From Intestinibaculum porci (lineage in GTDB: Bacteria; Bacillota_I; Bacilli_A; Erysipelotrichales; Coprobacillaceae), in assembly GCF_003925875.1 (NCBI RefSeq), contig NZ_AP019309.1, positions 2,542,001-2,606,000 on the forward strand: a stretch of DNA of 64,000 nucleotides, read 5' to 3'. The position numbers were made by a program, and so were the translations under genes. Below the pieces are notes generated by a model. The model saw only the letters and a program-made list of their open reading frames with translations, was not told the DNA's origin and did no database searches. Positions 23,341 through 31,838 of the stretch are shown piece after piece (position 1 is the first letter of the stretch; the number at the start of each line of letters is the position of its first letter).

Positions 23341-24137
23341 CGTAAAATACTCATTGTGATGATACAAGCACATAAAGCTATGACACTGATTAAGGCAAAG
23401 GTATCAGCACTTCTCCATTTCAATTCATGATAACGGGTTCTTGGGGCACCAGGAATATAGTTACGACTTTCCATCGCATTGGCTAAATCTTCAGCACGCT
23501 GGAAAGCACTAATAAATAATGGAATGATTAAAGAAATAATCGCCGCAATCTTTTCTTTAAAGCTGCCTTCATTAAAATCCACCCCACGAGAAGCCTGAGC
23601 TTTCATAATACGCTGGGTTTCTTCTAATAAAGTTGGAATAAAACGTAAGGCAATAGAGATCATCATTGCCACTTCATGAGTAGGAAAGCTGACTTTCTTT
23701 AATGGTTTCATTAAATGTTCTAACCCTAAAGTTAAATCTAAAGGCTTTGTCGTGGCCGTTAAGATCGTCGTTAATGAGATAATTAAAACCAGACGAACAA
23801 TGATATAAAAAGTCTGAGAAACCGCTCCAGAATAGATCTTTAAGAAACCAAACTTAAAAATCACATGTCCGGTTTTTAATAGCAGCAAGTTAAAGATGGC
23901 TAAAAAAGCAATCATAAATAACATTGGCTTCATTGCTTTTACAACTCTTTTAGCCGGCATCTTAGAAGAAATCAGACAAGCGATGACATAAAGACCAATA
24001 ATCGCATAACCAAGGAACCCCGCATCAAAGAAAACTAAGATTAATAAAGCAATTAACCCAGCAATCTTCAAACGCGGATCCAAGCGATGCATAAAGGAAT
24101 TCCCTGGCAGATACTGCCCAAATACTACACTATCCAC
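23337..24137 (-). CDS. ecfT: ECF transporter transmembrane subunit EcfT
   Basis: 266 residues from GTG 24137. GGAGG at 24146-24150 lies 8 bases upstream; an earlier in-frame GTG at 24146 would overlap it. About five to six membrane segments. The cytoplasmic coupling helices have the A-x-R-G signatures (QASRGVDF; MESRNYIPGAPRTRY). It couples the EcfA1A2 ATPases to interchangeable substrate-binding S components for vitamins or metals; no S component is in this window. It overlaps ecfA2 by 8 bases and truA by 4. Confidence 0.94.
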   Translation of the reverse strand: MDSVVFGQYLPGNSFMHRLDPRLKIAGLIALLILVFFDAGFLGYAIIGLYVIACLISSKMPAKRVVKAMKPMLFMIAFLAIFNLLLLKTGHVIFKFGFLKIYSGAVSQTFYIIVRLVLIISLTTILTATTKPLDLTLGLEHLMKPLKKVSFPTHEVAMMISIALRFIPTLLEETQRIMKAQASRGVDFNEGSFKEKIAAIISLIIPLFISAFQRAEDLANAMESRNYIPGAPRTRYHELKWRSADTFALISVIALCACIITMSILR

Positions 24138-24981
24138 GCAGTTCACCTCCGATCGCAGCTATCAGAGTTTTCACATCTTTAATCGTATGATCAAGATGGA
24201 AACCTTGTTCATTGAGTTCATTAATAAAATGCGTAATGATTGGTAAATCAATACTTAATGAGGATAAGTATTCTTCCTGAGAGAATAATTCATCCACCGT
24301 GCAGTGTTTCTCTACTTTTCCCTGATTCATGACCACCACATGATCACAGTATTCCAAGACCTGATTCATATCATGAGAGACCATGACAACGGTATGACCA
24401 GCCTGCTGGAAGCTTTTAAATAAATCCAGCATTTCTTTCGCTCCGGCCGGATCTAAGCCCGCCGTTGGTTCATCTAAGACAAGGATTTCTGGATCCATCG
24501 CCAAAATCCCAGCAATCGCTACGCGGCGCTTTTGCCCGCCGGATAATTCAAAAGGAGAACGTTCTAAGTAGCTTTCATCCAAGCCCACTCTTTTGAGTGT
24601 TTCTCTCGCGATCTTTTCACATTCTTCTTCACTTACGCCAAAGTTGCGAGGACCAAAGGTAATATCTTTCGCAATCGTTTCTTCAAAGAGCTGATATTCT
24701 GGGAACTGGAATACTAAACCAGCTTTCTTACGTAATGGTTTGAGTACTTTTGGCTTCTGTTCACTCGTGATCTTCACATCTTCAATCGTCACTTCACCAC
24801 TTGTTGGTAATAATAACGCATTGATATGCTGGATCAAAGTGGACTTACCCGAACCAGTATGACCTATTAAAGCCGTAAATGAGCCTTTAGGGATATCTAA
24901 ATTCACCCCTTTAAGAGCATGATAGGCAAAGGGTGTATCTTTGGAATAAATGTATTCTACATCTTTGAATGTAATTGACAT
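24130..24981 (-). CDS. ecfA2: ECF transporter ATPase EcfA2
   Basis: 283-residue ABC ATPase: Walker A GHTGSGKST, Q-loop FQFPEYQLFE (the FPE..LF motif typical of EcfA2), signature LSGGQKRR, Walker B ILVLDEP and switch H in MVSHD. The C-terminal extension is typical of Ecf ATPases. It pairs with EcfA1 to energise group II ECF vitamin uptake. It begins inside the end of ecfA1 (25-base overlap), implying coupling. Confidence 0.95.
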   Translation of the reverse strand: MSITFKDVEYIYSKDTPFAYHALKGVNLDIPKGSFTALIGHTGSGKSTLIQHINALLLPTSGEVTIEDVKITSEQKPKVLKPLRKKAGLVFQFPEYQLFEETIAKDITFGPRNFGVSEEECEKIARETLKRVGLDESYLERSPFELSGGQKRRVAIAGILAMDPEILVLDEPTAGLDPAGAKEMLDLFKSFQQAGHTVVMVSHDMNQVLEYCDHVVVMNQGKVEKHCTVDELFSQEEYLSSLSIDLPIITHFINELNEQGFHLDHTIKDVKTLIAAIGGELRG

Positions 24982-25787
24982 AATGCTTTCACCAGCTTTT
25001 CTTGATTGATTGTGGGATCAATATGAAATCCTTGTTTTTTAAGGACACTTGAGATTTTATAGGCAAAGGGTACATCTAACTGTAAAGATGCGATTTGTTT
25101 GACATCGCATAACACATCTTCGGGTTTTCCCTGATTGACAATATGACCATCATTTAATAAAACGACATTATCACTTTTCGCGGCTTCTTCAATATCATGC
25201 GTGATCGAAAGAATCGTCATCCCTTCTTCTTTATTGAGTTCACGTACTAATTCATTGATTTCTAAACGACCTCTTGGATCCAACATACTGGTCGCTTCAT
25301 CTAAGATCATAATACTTGGATGCATCGCCAAGATGCCCGCAATCGCTACACGCTGTTTCTGCCCGCCAGAAAGTTTGGTTGGTTCATGATCTAAGAAGTC
25401 TAACATGTTAACTTTCTTGGCATATTCATGGATCATATCTTCCATCTGATCATGGGGTACACATAAGTTCTCTAAGCCAAAAGCAATGTCATCACGAACC
25501 GTTGAACCAATAAACTGGTTATCCGGATTTTGGAATACAATCCCAACTAATCTGCGCACATCATCTAATGTATCTAAACTTAAAACGAGATCCCCTACTT
25601 TAATCGTTCCGCTCTTAGCAGCTAATAAACCAATAATCAGTTTTGCAATTGTACTCTTACCCGATCCATTATGCCCTAAGATCGTGGTATAAGATCCCTT
25701 TGGTACTTTGAATGAAATATGATCAATGGTCTTTGCCCCTTCTTCATATTCAAAAGATAAATCTTTAATGTCTATCATCGTTTCCAT
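24957..25787 (-). CDS. ecfA1: ECF transporter ATPase EcfA1
   Basis: 276 residues with Walker A GHNGSGKS 38-45, FQNPDNQFIGSTV (the Q-loop form of EcfA1), LSGGQKQR, MILDEATSMLDP and SITHD. First gene of the operon behind a strong promoter. In Firmicutes this gene usually follows rplQ; here a 10-kb block separates them on the same strand. GGGGG lies about 7 bases before ATG 25787; a second ATG nine bases in is possible. Confidence 0.95.
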   Translation of the reverse strand: METMIDIKDLSFEYEEGAKTIDHISFKVPKGSYTTILGHNGSGKSTIAKLIIGLLAAKSGTIKVGDLVLSLDTLDDVRRLVGIVFQNPDNQFIGSTVRDDIAFGLENLCVPHDQMEDMIHEYAKKVNMLDFLDHEPTKLSGGQKQRVAIAGILAMHPSIMILDEATSMLDPRGRLEINELVRELNKEEGMTILSITHDIEEAAKSDNVVLLNDGHIVNQGKPEDVLCDVKQIASLQLDVPFAYKISSVLKKQGFHIDPTINQEKLVKALCQLHSKM

Positions 25788-25810
25788 GGTTTGTCCCCCT
25801 AATGACCTTT

Positions 25811-25839
25811 ATTATATGGTAATAAAGATATAAGGTCAA
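25811..25839 (-). promoter_or_regulatory. Promoter of ecfA1A2T-truA
   Basis: TTGACC (25834-25839), 17-base spacer and TATAAT (25811-25816) on the minus strand. Confidence 0.85.
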
Positions 25840-25842
25840 ACG

Positions 25843-25864
25843 AAAAAGGGCTCCAAAAAGCCCT
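25843..25864 (-). terminator. Terminator of the first RpiR regulator
   Basis: AGGGCT/AGCCCT stem with a TTTTGG loop and TTTTTCG on the minus strand. It touches the TAG stop at 25863. Confidence 0.85.
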
Positions 25865-26738
25865 ATTCTCCCTCATTATTAATGGGTTCATATTCCGAAT
25901 AATTATCATCGATGACTTTCGCAATAGCCAGTTTGTATTCTAAGTTATGATCATAATCAAAAGAGAAAATCACCGCATAAAGAATATCATAAAGGCAGGC
26001 GACCGATTCTCCCGTCGCAAACTCCCCAATCGGTGTATTCAACATTTCCCGTGAGCTCATCCTTAAGCTGACATCCGCCATCTTCGATAAAGTGGACTGC
26101 GAGATACTGGTAATCGCAATAATCGGCGTCTGCTGGCTTTGTGCCATATAGGCCGCATTCAGCACTAAAGGCGTTTCTCCCGAATAAGAAACCACAATCG
26201 CCACATGCGATGGATTCCCCATCGCCGCTAACATCAAAGCATCCCCATTAATATTAGCGATATTCACCTGTTTGCCAATGGTGCGCATCTTTTGCATAAA
26301 ACCTTGCGCTAAATAAAGATAAGTACTCTTGGTATAAATATCAATCACTTCTGCTTTTCTCAGTAATGAGACAGCCTTCGCTAAATCATCATGGGTTAAT
26401 AACGCTTTGGTATCCTTCACCGTATCTTCATGTAATTTAAACATATTCCCGGCAATTGTACTGGTATCATCACTGACCACAAAAGGAATCGAAGCATCCA
26501 CATCTCTGGTAGAATACATATATTCTAATTCCTTCAAAAAAGCTTTTTTAAAGTCATTCCAGCCTTCATAACCTAATTTTTTGGCAATACGAATACATAA
26601 AGGCGCACTCGTAAACGTTGCTTCAGCGATATCCTTCGTCGTCATATCCGCAATCTTTTCCCCGCTGCGTAAGATATAGCGCATAATGTTCGCTTCTGAT
26701 TCAGAAAAATGTGTTTTCTCTATTTTATTTAATATCAT
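25863..26738 (-). CDS. MurR/RpiR-family transcriptional regulator
   Basis: 291 residues. An N-terminal HTH_6 domain (about 1-77; TTKDIAEATFTSAPLCIRIAKKLGYEGWNDFKKAFLKEL) is followed by a sugar isomerase (SIS) sensor domain (about 105-260; IDIYTKSTYLYLAQGFMQKM, VAIVVSYSGETPLVLNAAYMAQ, ADVSLRMSS). These regulators sense phosphosugars. No sugar-metabolism gene is adjacent, so the target is unknown. The usual Ser in the second helix is in FTSAP. It ends at a terminator just before the ecf promoter. Confidence 0.9.
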   Translation of the reverse strand: MILNKIEKTHFSESEANIMRYILRSGEKIADMTTKDIAEATFTSAPLCIRIAKKLGYEGWNDFKKAFLKELEYMYSTRDVDASIPFVVSDDTSTIAGNMFKLHEDTVKDTKALLTHDDLAKAVSLLRKAEVIDIYTKSTYLYLAQGFMQKMRTIGKQVNIANINGDALMLAAMGNPSHVAIVVSYSGETPLVLNAAYMAQSQQTPIIAITSISQSTLSKMADVSLRMSSREMLNTPIGEFATGESVACLYDILYAVIFSFDYDHNLEYKLAIAKVIDDNYSEYEPINNEGE

Positions 26739-26783
26739 ACATCCACATCCCTTTGCCCCATTATGCCATAAAAGAAAAAAAGA

Positions 26784-26806
26784 AAATAGCCCATCATAGG
26801 CTATTT
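26784..26806 (-). terminator. Terminator of the small acidic gene
   Basis: AAATAGCC/GGCTATTT stem, then TCTTTTTTTC on the minus strand. The gene's TAG stop (26801-26803) is inside. Confidence 0.85.
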
Positions 26807-26953
26807 ATCGTCATTTTTCATATTTTGCACAGCATCTGGCTCTTTCTCAATACTCTTTTCTAATTCATCTAAATACTGAGATAGCTCATCTAAAGATGCA
26901 GCGATACGATCTAGATTTGCTTGTGTTCTTTCATTCAATGTCGGTTTATCCAT
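26801..26953 (-). CDS. Small acidic coiled-coil protein (50 residues)
   Basis: A short gene, MDKPTLNERTQANLDR...KNDDK, with an excellent AAAGGAGG 7 bases before ATG 26953, its own promoter (26980-27007), a palindromic operator and a terminator. Hence I consider it real. The sequence is acidic, with a heptad-like pattern from about 10 to 40 (ANLDRIAASLDELSQYLDEL), suggesting a short coiled coil. No family is recognised. It could be a small partner, antitoxin-like or regulatory protein, but nothing adjacent proves this. Confidence 0.75.
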   Translation of the reverse strand: MDKPTLNERTQANLDRIAASLDELSQYLDELEKSIEKEPDAVQNMKNDDK

Positions 26954-26968
26954 AGTTCTGCCTCCTTT

Positions 26969-26988
26969 GAATACACTCAAGTATATTC
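26969..26988. promoter_or_regulatory. 20-bp palindromic operator at the small acidic gene
   Basis: GAATACACT-CA-AGTATATTC, where 8 of 9 arm positions are complementary. It overlaps the -10 box (26980-26985) and start region of the promoter, as expected for a repressor site. Confidence 0.6.
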
Positions 26989-27007
26989 AAATTAAAACAT
27001 TTGACAA
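26980..27007 (-). promoter_or_regulatory. Promoter of the small acidic gene
   Basis: TTGTCA (27002-27007), 16-base spacer and TATACT (26980-26985) on the minus strand. Confidence 0.7.
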
Positions 27008-27178
27008 GACAAATCAGTGATTTGTTAATGAAATAGTTTCATATTTACATTATTGCGTAAAGTAATAAATTCCTACTGCACTATGTCTGAAGCATGGGCC
27101 TCTGTGAACTACATGGTACATAAAGTGTAAAATGATTTCATCAGTTTCCTCTAAAGTTAGAGCACCATGCACTATTTA

Positions 27179-27946
27179 TTATAAATTAGCCTTTAACCCA
27201 TAACATTGATACAAAATATTTATAATCGTTTGCTTATCCACACCTTTTATGCCTAGGGCTTTTAAATCAACTGCTTCGTTCTCCATTTCCACTAAAAATT
27301 TATTCATATCTTCTTCTATTTCTGGACCAAGTTCCTGTCTTGTATCACCACTAATCAACTGAGCCAAACGAAATACATCATTTTTATGCTTCTTTATATT
27401 TTTGCTATCAACATGTTCCCCATTTCTTTTTCGTTCTTTTAAATCTAACCATGCTTTTGCCTTAAAAGGTATCAAACATGTTGGTTTTAATACAGGAATA
27501 TCATCAACAATTATCACCCCATTTTTTAATAATTCATAATATGTCTCATTTAAAAGAATAGCTGATAAACTTGATATTTCATCATCAATTGGGAGTGGTG
27601 TAAGAACTGCATCGTCTTCCAATTTAATAAAATTAGGATTTCTTGAAAAAATCTCTAACATATAAGGGAATTCTTTGCTTTTGGGCGACGTAAAGCGATA
27701 AAATTGTGAATTTCCAGTACTTTTATTTAAATGTTTATATTGTGCTTCTTTGATATAATCCCAAAACTGTCGTCCAAACTCTACTGTTAGTACTTCAACT
27801 ATAAGCACAATATCAATATCTTTTGTAGCACGAAAAGGTAGTTCCTCATTCTCCATTATCAAGTTACAAGCTGTACCGCCAATAATTACATATTGATTTC
27901 CAAATTGCTTAAATCTTTCTTTGAATTTTTCAAGTCCAATAACCAT
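27179..27946 (-). CDS. Nucleotidyltransferase (MNT-fold, AbiEii-like), putative toxin partner
   Basis: 255 residues. The minimal nucleotidyltransferase signature is present: G23-G24 in IIGGTAC, followed by D43-x-D45 in ATKDIDIVL. The C-terminal part is helical (KAKAWLDLKERKRNGE..., KKHKNDVFRLAQL), as in AbiEii/DUF4433-like and nucleotidyl transferase toxins that modify nucleotides or tRNA. Its ATG overlaps the TAA of the upstream winged-helix gene by one base (TAATG), so the two are coupled. The pair looks like a type IV AbiEi/AbiEii-type toxin-antitoxin module, a function inferred from arrangement and fold, not demonstrated. Confidence 0.75.
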   Translation of the reverse strand: MVIGLEKFKERFKQFGNQYVIIGGTACNLIMENEELPFRATKDIDIVLIVEVLTVEFGRQFWDYIKEAQYKHLNKSTGNSQFYRFTSPKSKEFPYMLEIFSRNPNFIKLEDDAVLTPLPIDDEISSLSAILLNETYYELLKNGVIIVDDIPVLKPTCLIPFKAKAWLDLKERKRNGEHVDSKNIKKHKNDVFRLAQLISGDTRQELGPEIEEDMNKFLVEMENEAVDLKALGIKGVDKQTIINILYQCYGLKANL

Positions 27947-28878
27947 TATTTTTGTAACCTTCTTTCCAATAGTTCATCTATTGCTTCTTCTATTCTTTCA
28001 TCATTCCTACCGTTAAAAGATAAAACAATAGAAATATCATCTGCACTATGCCCATCAATAAATTGCTTGGGATCATAGGCCCACAGTTCAAGTCGCACTT
28101 GTTCATTTGGATCGATTAATTCTTGGCACAACAAAGTTTGATCAATTTTTTTTGCACTAATCGCATAACAAGTCACTCTACTAGGATTTAACATTGTTTT
28201 TTCAGAAAGCGCTGTTTCTCCAGCAAAAACCATATCCTCTGTAACCTGCTTCTTATTAATATATCCCACTTTACGGACAGGATTAGACAAATACACTCTT
28301 ATTTTTTGAAATAAATCATATGGAGTGTATTTTGATTCAATAAACTTCTTAACACCATCTTTAGCAATCACAAATAGATCAGTAGCTTCCAATTGATTTG
28401 TCGCTCTTGATAATGTCATTGCACTAAACGGAAGCACTTTTTTTGTTTCTGAAATATAAAGTCGCTTTTTGTTATTATACAAGTAATACAAAAAGAGTTG
28501 TTGCGTAGAAAAAACAAATTTGCCTGTAATCCTTTGAGACTCTTTTTCATTTGTAAGCATTGTTCCAATAAAAGGAAGAAAGATCTGATGTTCAGTCATA
28601 AAGGAAATGTTATTTTCTATAAAACTTTTTCTTCGAAAATTAGAAATTCTTGTAAGCGCAAATACAACAGGAACATTGTCGATCTGCTGTATTTTTAAGA
28701 TTTGTTTCTTGAGTGCAGGGAGTGTTACAAGTTCTTCTGTTGGGGTCAGCATAACACATCGTTTATCACCAATATATGCAGTTCTAAATTCATAACTTGA
28801 ATTAATATAAATAGGTAAGGAACCTTGATGATTCCATTCATCAAATTGAATAGGAAAACCAAAAACATTTTTATACAT
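27946..28878 (-). CDS. Winged-helix protein, putative AbiEi-like partner of the nucleotidyltransferase
   Basis: 310 residues. The middle region (about 125-190: FVFSTQQLFLYYLYNNKKRLYISETKKVLPFSAMTLSRATNQLEATDLFVIAKDG) reads as a winged helix-turn-helix. The N-terminal third (PVVFALTRISNFRRKSFIENNISF) resembles the beta-rich part of AbiEi-like and other antitoxins. Together with the coupled downstream nucleotidyltransferase it suggests an antitoxin/regulator plus toxin operon. No promoter motif was pinned down in the AT-rich upstream region. Confidence 0.65.
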   Translation of the reverse strand: MYKNVFGFPIQFDEWNHQGSLPIYINSSYEFRTAYIGDKRCVMLTPTEELVTLPALKKQILKIQQIDNVPVVFALTRISNFRRKSFIENNISFMTEHQIFLPFIGTMLTNEKESQRITGKFVFSTQQLFLYYLYNNKKRLYISETKKVLPFSAMTLSRATNQLEATDLFVIAKDGVKKFIESKYTPYDLFQKIRVYLSNPVRKVGYINKKQVTEDMVFAGETALSEKTMLNPSRVTCYAISAKKIDQTLLCQELIDPNEQVRLELWAYDPKQFIDGHSADDISIVLSFNGRNDERIEEAIDELLERRLQK

Positions 28879-29522
28879 GTCACTTTCCCTCCTTTACTTA
28901 TAACTTATTTATTTATATTTTAACTTTTCAATGTTAAATGTCAAGTTTGTAAGTTATATTATACATTTTCATCATCATATCTTTTAGTTCCTATACATAA
29001 GAGTTTATTATAAAAAATATAAAATAAAGTCAATATTTTTTTAGAAATTCGGCCCTGCTCTGAAATGCATAACCTTTTCAAGGGAATGATAGGATCGTGA
29101 ATAACTAGCTAACTAAAAAAGAGCACTACTTTGACTGTGCAAAGTCAAAATAATATCCCAAAACGGGAGGGGTGCCGTGAATAGTAACCAAATTTAACTT
29201 TCATTTAAATAATCAAGCAAAATTCATTTCAGGAGGTAAATATAAATTTGAGATATATAATGATATTAGTTTTATAATTCCCCCTCTTTTTTCACAATTT
29301 TATTAAACATTTAAGTTATTTGCTTAAATGTTTAATATTTTTATATAATTTTAATCAAATAATGTAAATTTAAATAAAATATTTTAACTAATTTTGATAA
29401 ATTAACTAAATTAAATTAAATTTATCATTAAATTTTATACATGTTTCACTAAATTTTATGTATAATGTCATTAAGCAGATTATTATATTATCTTTTTATT
29501 CATTTTTGAAAGGAGAACTCAA
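28879..29522. other. Long AT-rich intergenic region with palindromes
   Basis: No supported gene in 644 bp. It contains TTTGACT/AGTCAAA (29130-29149), a G-rich block around 29162-29178, a ribosome-binding-like AGGAGG at about 29231 not followed by a useful frame, a perfect 13-bp inverted repeat TTAAACATTTAAG (29304-29316/29324-29336), and two copies of AAATTTTAT exactly 21 bp apart (29430, 29451) next to TATAAT at 29461-29466. The last pair may be the promoter and operator of the AlbA_2 gene. Confidence 0.5.
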
Positions 29523-30959
29523 ATGCAAGAGCAAGAAGCTGTTTCTTTAATAAGAGAAATTCAAAGGAAAAAATCTGAGTGGCAAACAATTGAATTAAAA
29601 TCATGTAATTTAGGTTTCCCACACCGCATTTATGATACTTTATCATCATTTTCCAACCAAGATGATGGTGGTACTATACTATTTGGCATTGACGAAAATA
29701 AAGATTATGAAGTTGTTGGCGTATATGATCCAGCTGATTGTCAAAAAAGAATTACAGAAGCATGTAATCAGATGGAACCAAAAGTATGTGCTCTTATTAC
29801 TGTTGCTGAAATAGACGGAAAGAACATAGTAACCGCAGAAATTCCAGGTGTCTCCTTTGCCAAAAGACCTGTATTCTATATTGGCAAAGGACGTTTAAAA
29901 GGATCATATGTTCGCGTAGGTGATGCAGACGAACCAATGAGTGAATATGAGGTGTATAGTTATGAAGCATTTAGAAATAGAATCCGAGACGAATTAAGAA
30001 CAATAAATGAAGCAAATTCTGATTTTTTTAAAAGCAGTCAAATCAATACTTATTTAAATAGAGTTAAAAATCAAAGGAAAAATCTTGCAGAGAATTGTAG
30101 TGATCAAGAGATTCTCGAACTTATGGGTGTAACTAAAGATGGTAAACCAACTATTGCTGGTATTATGACATTTTTTATTTATCCGCAAGCATATTTTCCA
30201 CAATACTGCATAACAGCAATAGTAGTACCTGGATATCAAATTGGTGATATTGGAACTAACGAAGAAAGATTTCTTGACAACGAACGTATAACAGGTACAA
30301 TTTCAGATATGTTAGAATCTGCCGTTTCTTTTGTAACTCGAAACACTCGTATTAAAACAATTATCGACGAAGAAGGAAAACGTTTTGATCAGAGGGAATA
30401 TCCTCTAAAAGCAGTTAGGGAAGCAATTTTAAACATGCTCATCCATCGTGATTACAGTATTTATACAGAAAACATTCCCTCAAGCATAGAAATATATAAA
30501 GACCGTATCGTCTTCAGAAACTGTGGTGGATTATTCGGTGCTGCATCAATCAATTTATTAGGACGTATTCGGCCTGAAACTCGTAATCCAGCCTTAGCAG
30601 GAATGCTTGAATTACTTGGTATAACTGAAAACCGTTATTCTGGCATCCCTACAATTTACAATGAATTAAATAAGGCTGGACTGCCAAAACCTGAATTTAA
30701 TATGAAACACGGAGAATTTACTGTAACTTTTTATAATTCGTATCCTCAGGAAGAAATTCACATTAATAGAGTAGATATTTTTCAATCAATAATAGATTTT
30801 TGTAAAAAGCCTCGGTCACGTAAAGAAATTACTGAATTTGTTAATCAAACCCCAGCTTATGTTATGCGAAAATATATCAATCCTTTACTTGAACAAGGCA
30901 AATTAAAAAGAACTCTGCCAGATAAGCCAAAAAGCTCAAAGCAGAAGTTCTATTCTTAG
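29523..30959 (+). CDS. AlbA_2 (Schlafen-type) DNA-binding domain and GHKL ATPase domain protein
   Basis: 478 residues from ATG 29523, preceded by AAAGGAG. The N terminus (about 10-130) is an AlbA_2/Schlafen AlbA domain (SEWQTIELKS...LSSFSNQDDGGTILFGIDE). The middle to C terminus contains an HATPase_c_4-like segment (PLKAVREAILNMLIHRDYSIY, NIPSSIEIYKDRIVFRNCGGL). The end is a winged-helix-like tail (SRKEITEFVNQ). Such proteins are often labelled RecG-like or transcriptional regulators and are frequent in accessory regions; the exact role is unclear. It is the only plus-strand gene in this island besides IS genes, and its stop overlaps that of convergent cpsB by 4 bases. Confidence 0.85.
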   Translation: MQEQEAVSLIREIQRKKSEWQTIELKSCNLGFPHRIYDTLSSFSNQDDGGTILFGIDENKDYEVVGVYDPADCQKRITEACNQMEPKVCALITVAEIDGKNIVTAEIPGVSFAKRPVFYIGKGRLKGSYVRVGDADEPMSEYEVYSYEAFRNRIRDELRTINEANSDFFKSSQINTYLNRVKNQRKNLAENCSDQEILELMGVTKDGKPTIAGIMTFFIYPQAYFPQYCITAIVVPGYQIGDIGTNEERFLDNERITGTISDMLESAVSFVTRNTRIKTIIDEEGKRFDQREYPLKAVREAILNMLIHRDYSIYTENIPSSIEIYKDRIVFRNCGGLFGAASINLLGRIRPETRNPALAGMLELLGITENRYSGIPTIYNELNKAGLPKPEFNMKHGEFTVTFYNSYPQEEIHINRVDIFQSIIDFCKKPRSRKEITEFVNQTPAYVMRKYINPLLEQGKLKRTLPDKPKSSKQKFYS

Positions 30960-31741
30960 TGTTTAAACTTTCTTGCAAAGAAACTGCGTTTATAATGAGG
31001 ATACTCAATCTCTTCATTTAAAATCAAATGATTAGGATTACCTGATAAGAGTAATTCTGCGTATGTTTTTGAAAAACCTTTATCAATTAATGTGTCATAA
31101 GCTTTCTGCATGTTAGGAACACGTCTGCCTTCACACTGATGCGTATCAGTTGCAATAACATGGACCATATTCGCATCAAGAAGCTTCATCGCATTTTGGG
31201 TATGAACAGGTAACCCTAAACCTAGGACACTGGTTGTATTGATCTGGATCACACAGCCTAAATCAATCAGATACTGAACATAATCCAGATCAATACCTTC
31301 ATGAAAATAACGTTCGACATGGGCAATAATCGGCTTATAACCTTTAATACGAACACTTCTGAGATAATCATCAAAATGATTTAAAAAGGACTGTGTAGGC
31401 TTTGTGACATCATATTCACAAAGCATATACTTGGTATTTTCAAAAGGTAAATAAATACCTTTTTCAATCGCTTCATCACTGTCTTTATTTAGCATAAGTT
31501 CACAGCCTTGAAGCACCTTAATGTTATAAGTTGAAGCTAAGGCTTTTAAATCATTAATTCGTGCAATCATTTTTTCCTGATCTTCTTTTGTCGTTTTCCC
31601 GCTAGTAAAATGGGGCGTCGCCACAATCGTATCAATACCTTCTAAAGCGGCAATAGATAATGTTTTCTTAGCCATTTCCAGATCTTTGACACCATCATCG
31701 ATTCCCCAGGCATAGTGTCCATGTATATCAATATAACTCAT
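30956..31741 (-). CDS. cpsB: CpsB/YwqE-type PHP-domain tyrosine phosphatase
   Basis: 261 residues with PHP metal ligands: IDIHGHYAWGIDDG at the N terminus, TPHFTSG, GCELMLN, PIIAHVERY and TDTHQCEGR near the C terminus. Such manganese-dependent phosphatases dephosphorylate the CpsD tyrosine kinase. It is the last gene of the capsule-type regulatory set, separated from the preceding secreted-protein gene by a strong UUCG-loop terminator, so expression here may depend on read-through. Confidence 0.9.
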   Translation of the reverse strand: MSYIDIHGHYAWGIDDGVKDLEMAKKTLSIAALEGIDTIVATPHFTSGKTTKEDQEKMIARINDLKALASTYNIKVLQGCELMLNKDSDEAIEKGIYLPFENTKYMLCEYDVTKPTQSFLNHFDDYLRSVRIKGYKPIIAHVERYFHEGIDLDYVQYLIDLGCVIQINTTSVLGLGLPVHTQNAMKLLDANMVHVIATDTHQCEGRRVPNMQKAYDTLIDKGFSKTYAELLLSGNPNHLILNEEIEYPHYKRSFFARKFKH

Positions 31742-31761
31742 TTTATCCCATCCTTTTATAT

Positions 31762-31794
31762 GAAAATAAAGAAGAGAATCCGAAGATCCTCTTC
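31762..31794 (-). terminator. UUCG-loop terminator upstream of cpsB
   Basis: GAAGAGGATC-TTCG-GATTCTCTTC on the minus strand (one G-T pair), followed by TTTATTTT. It lies between the lysine-rich protein gene and cpsB, so it may attenuate cpsB. Confidence 0.85.
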
Positions 31795-31838
31795 CCCAAA
31801 TAATTAAATCCCGTTATCCTGGCCTAACTCCCAATTAA

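Noticed and set aside
29160-29240. Riboswitch or small gene around the G-rich block
   Set aside because: No aptamer consensus I know fits, and the AGGAGG there is followed only by a ten-codon frame.
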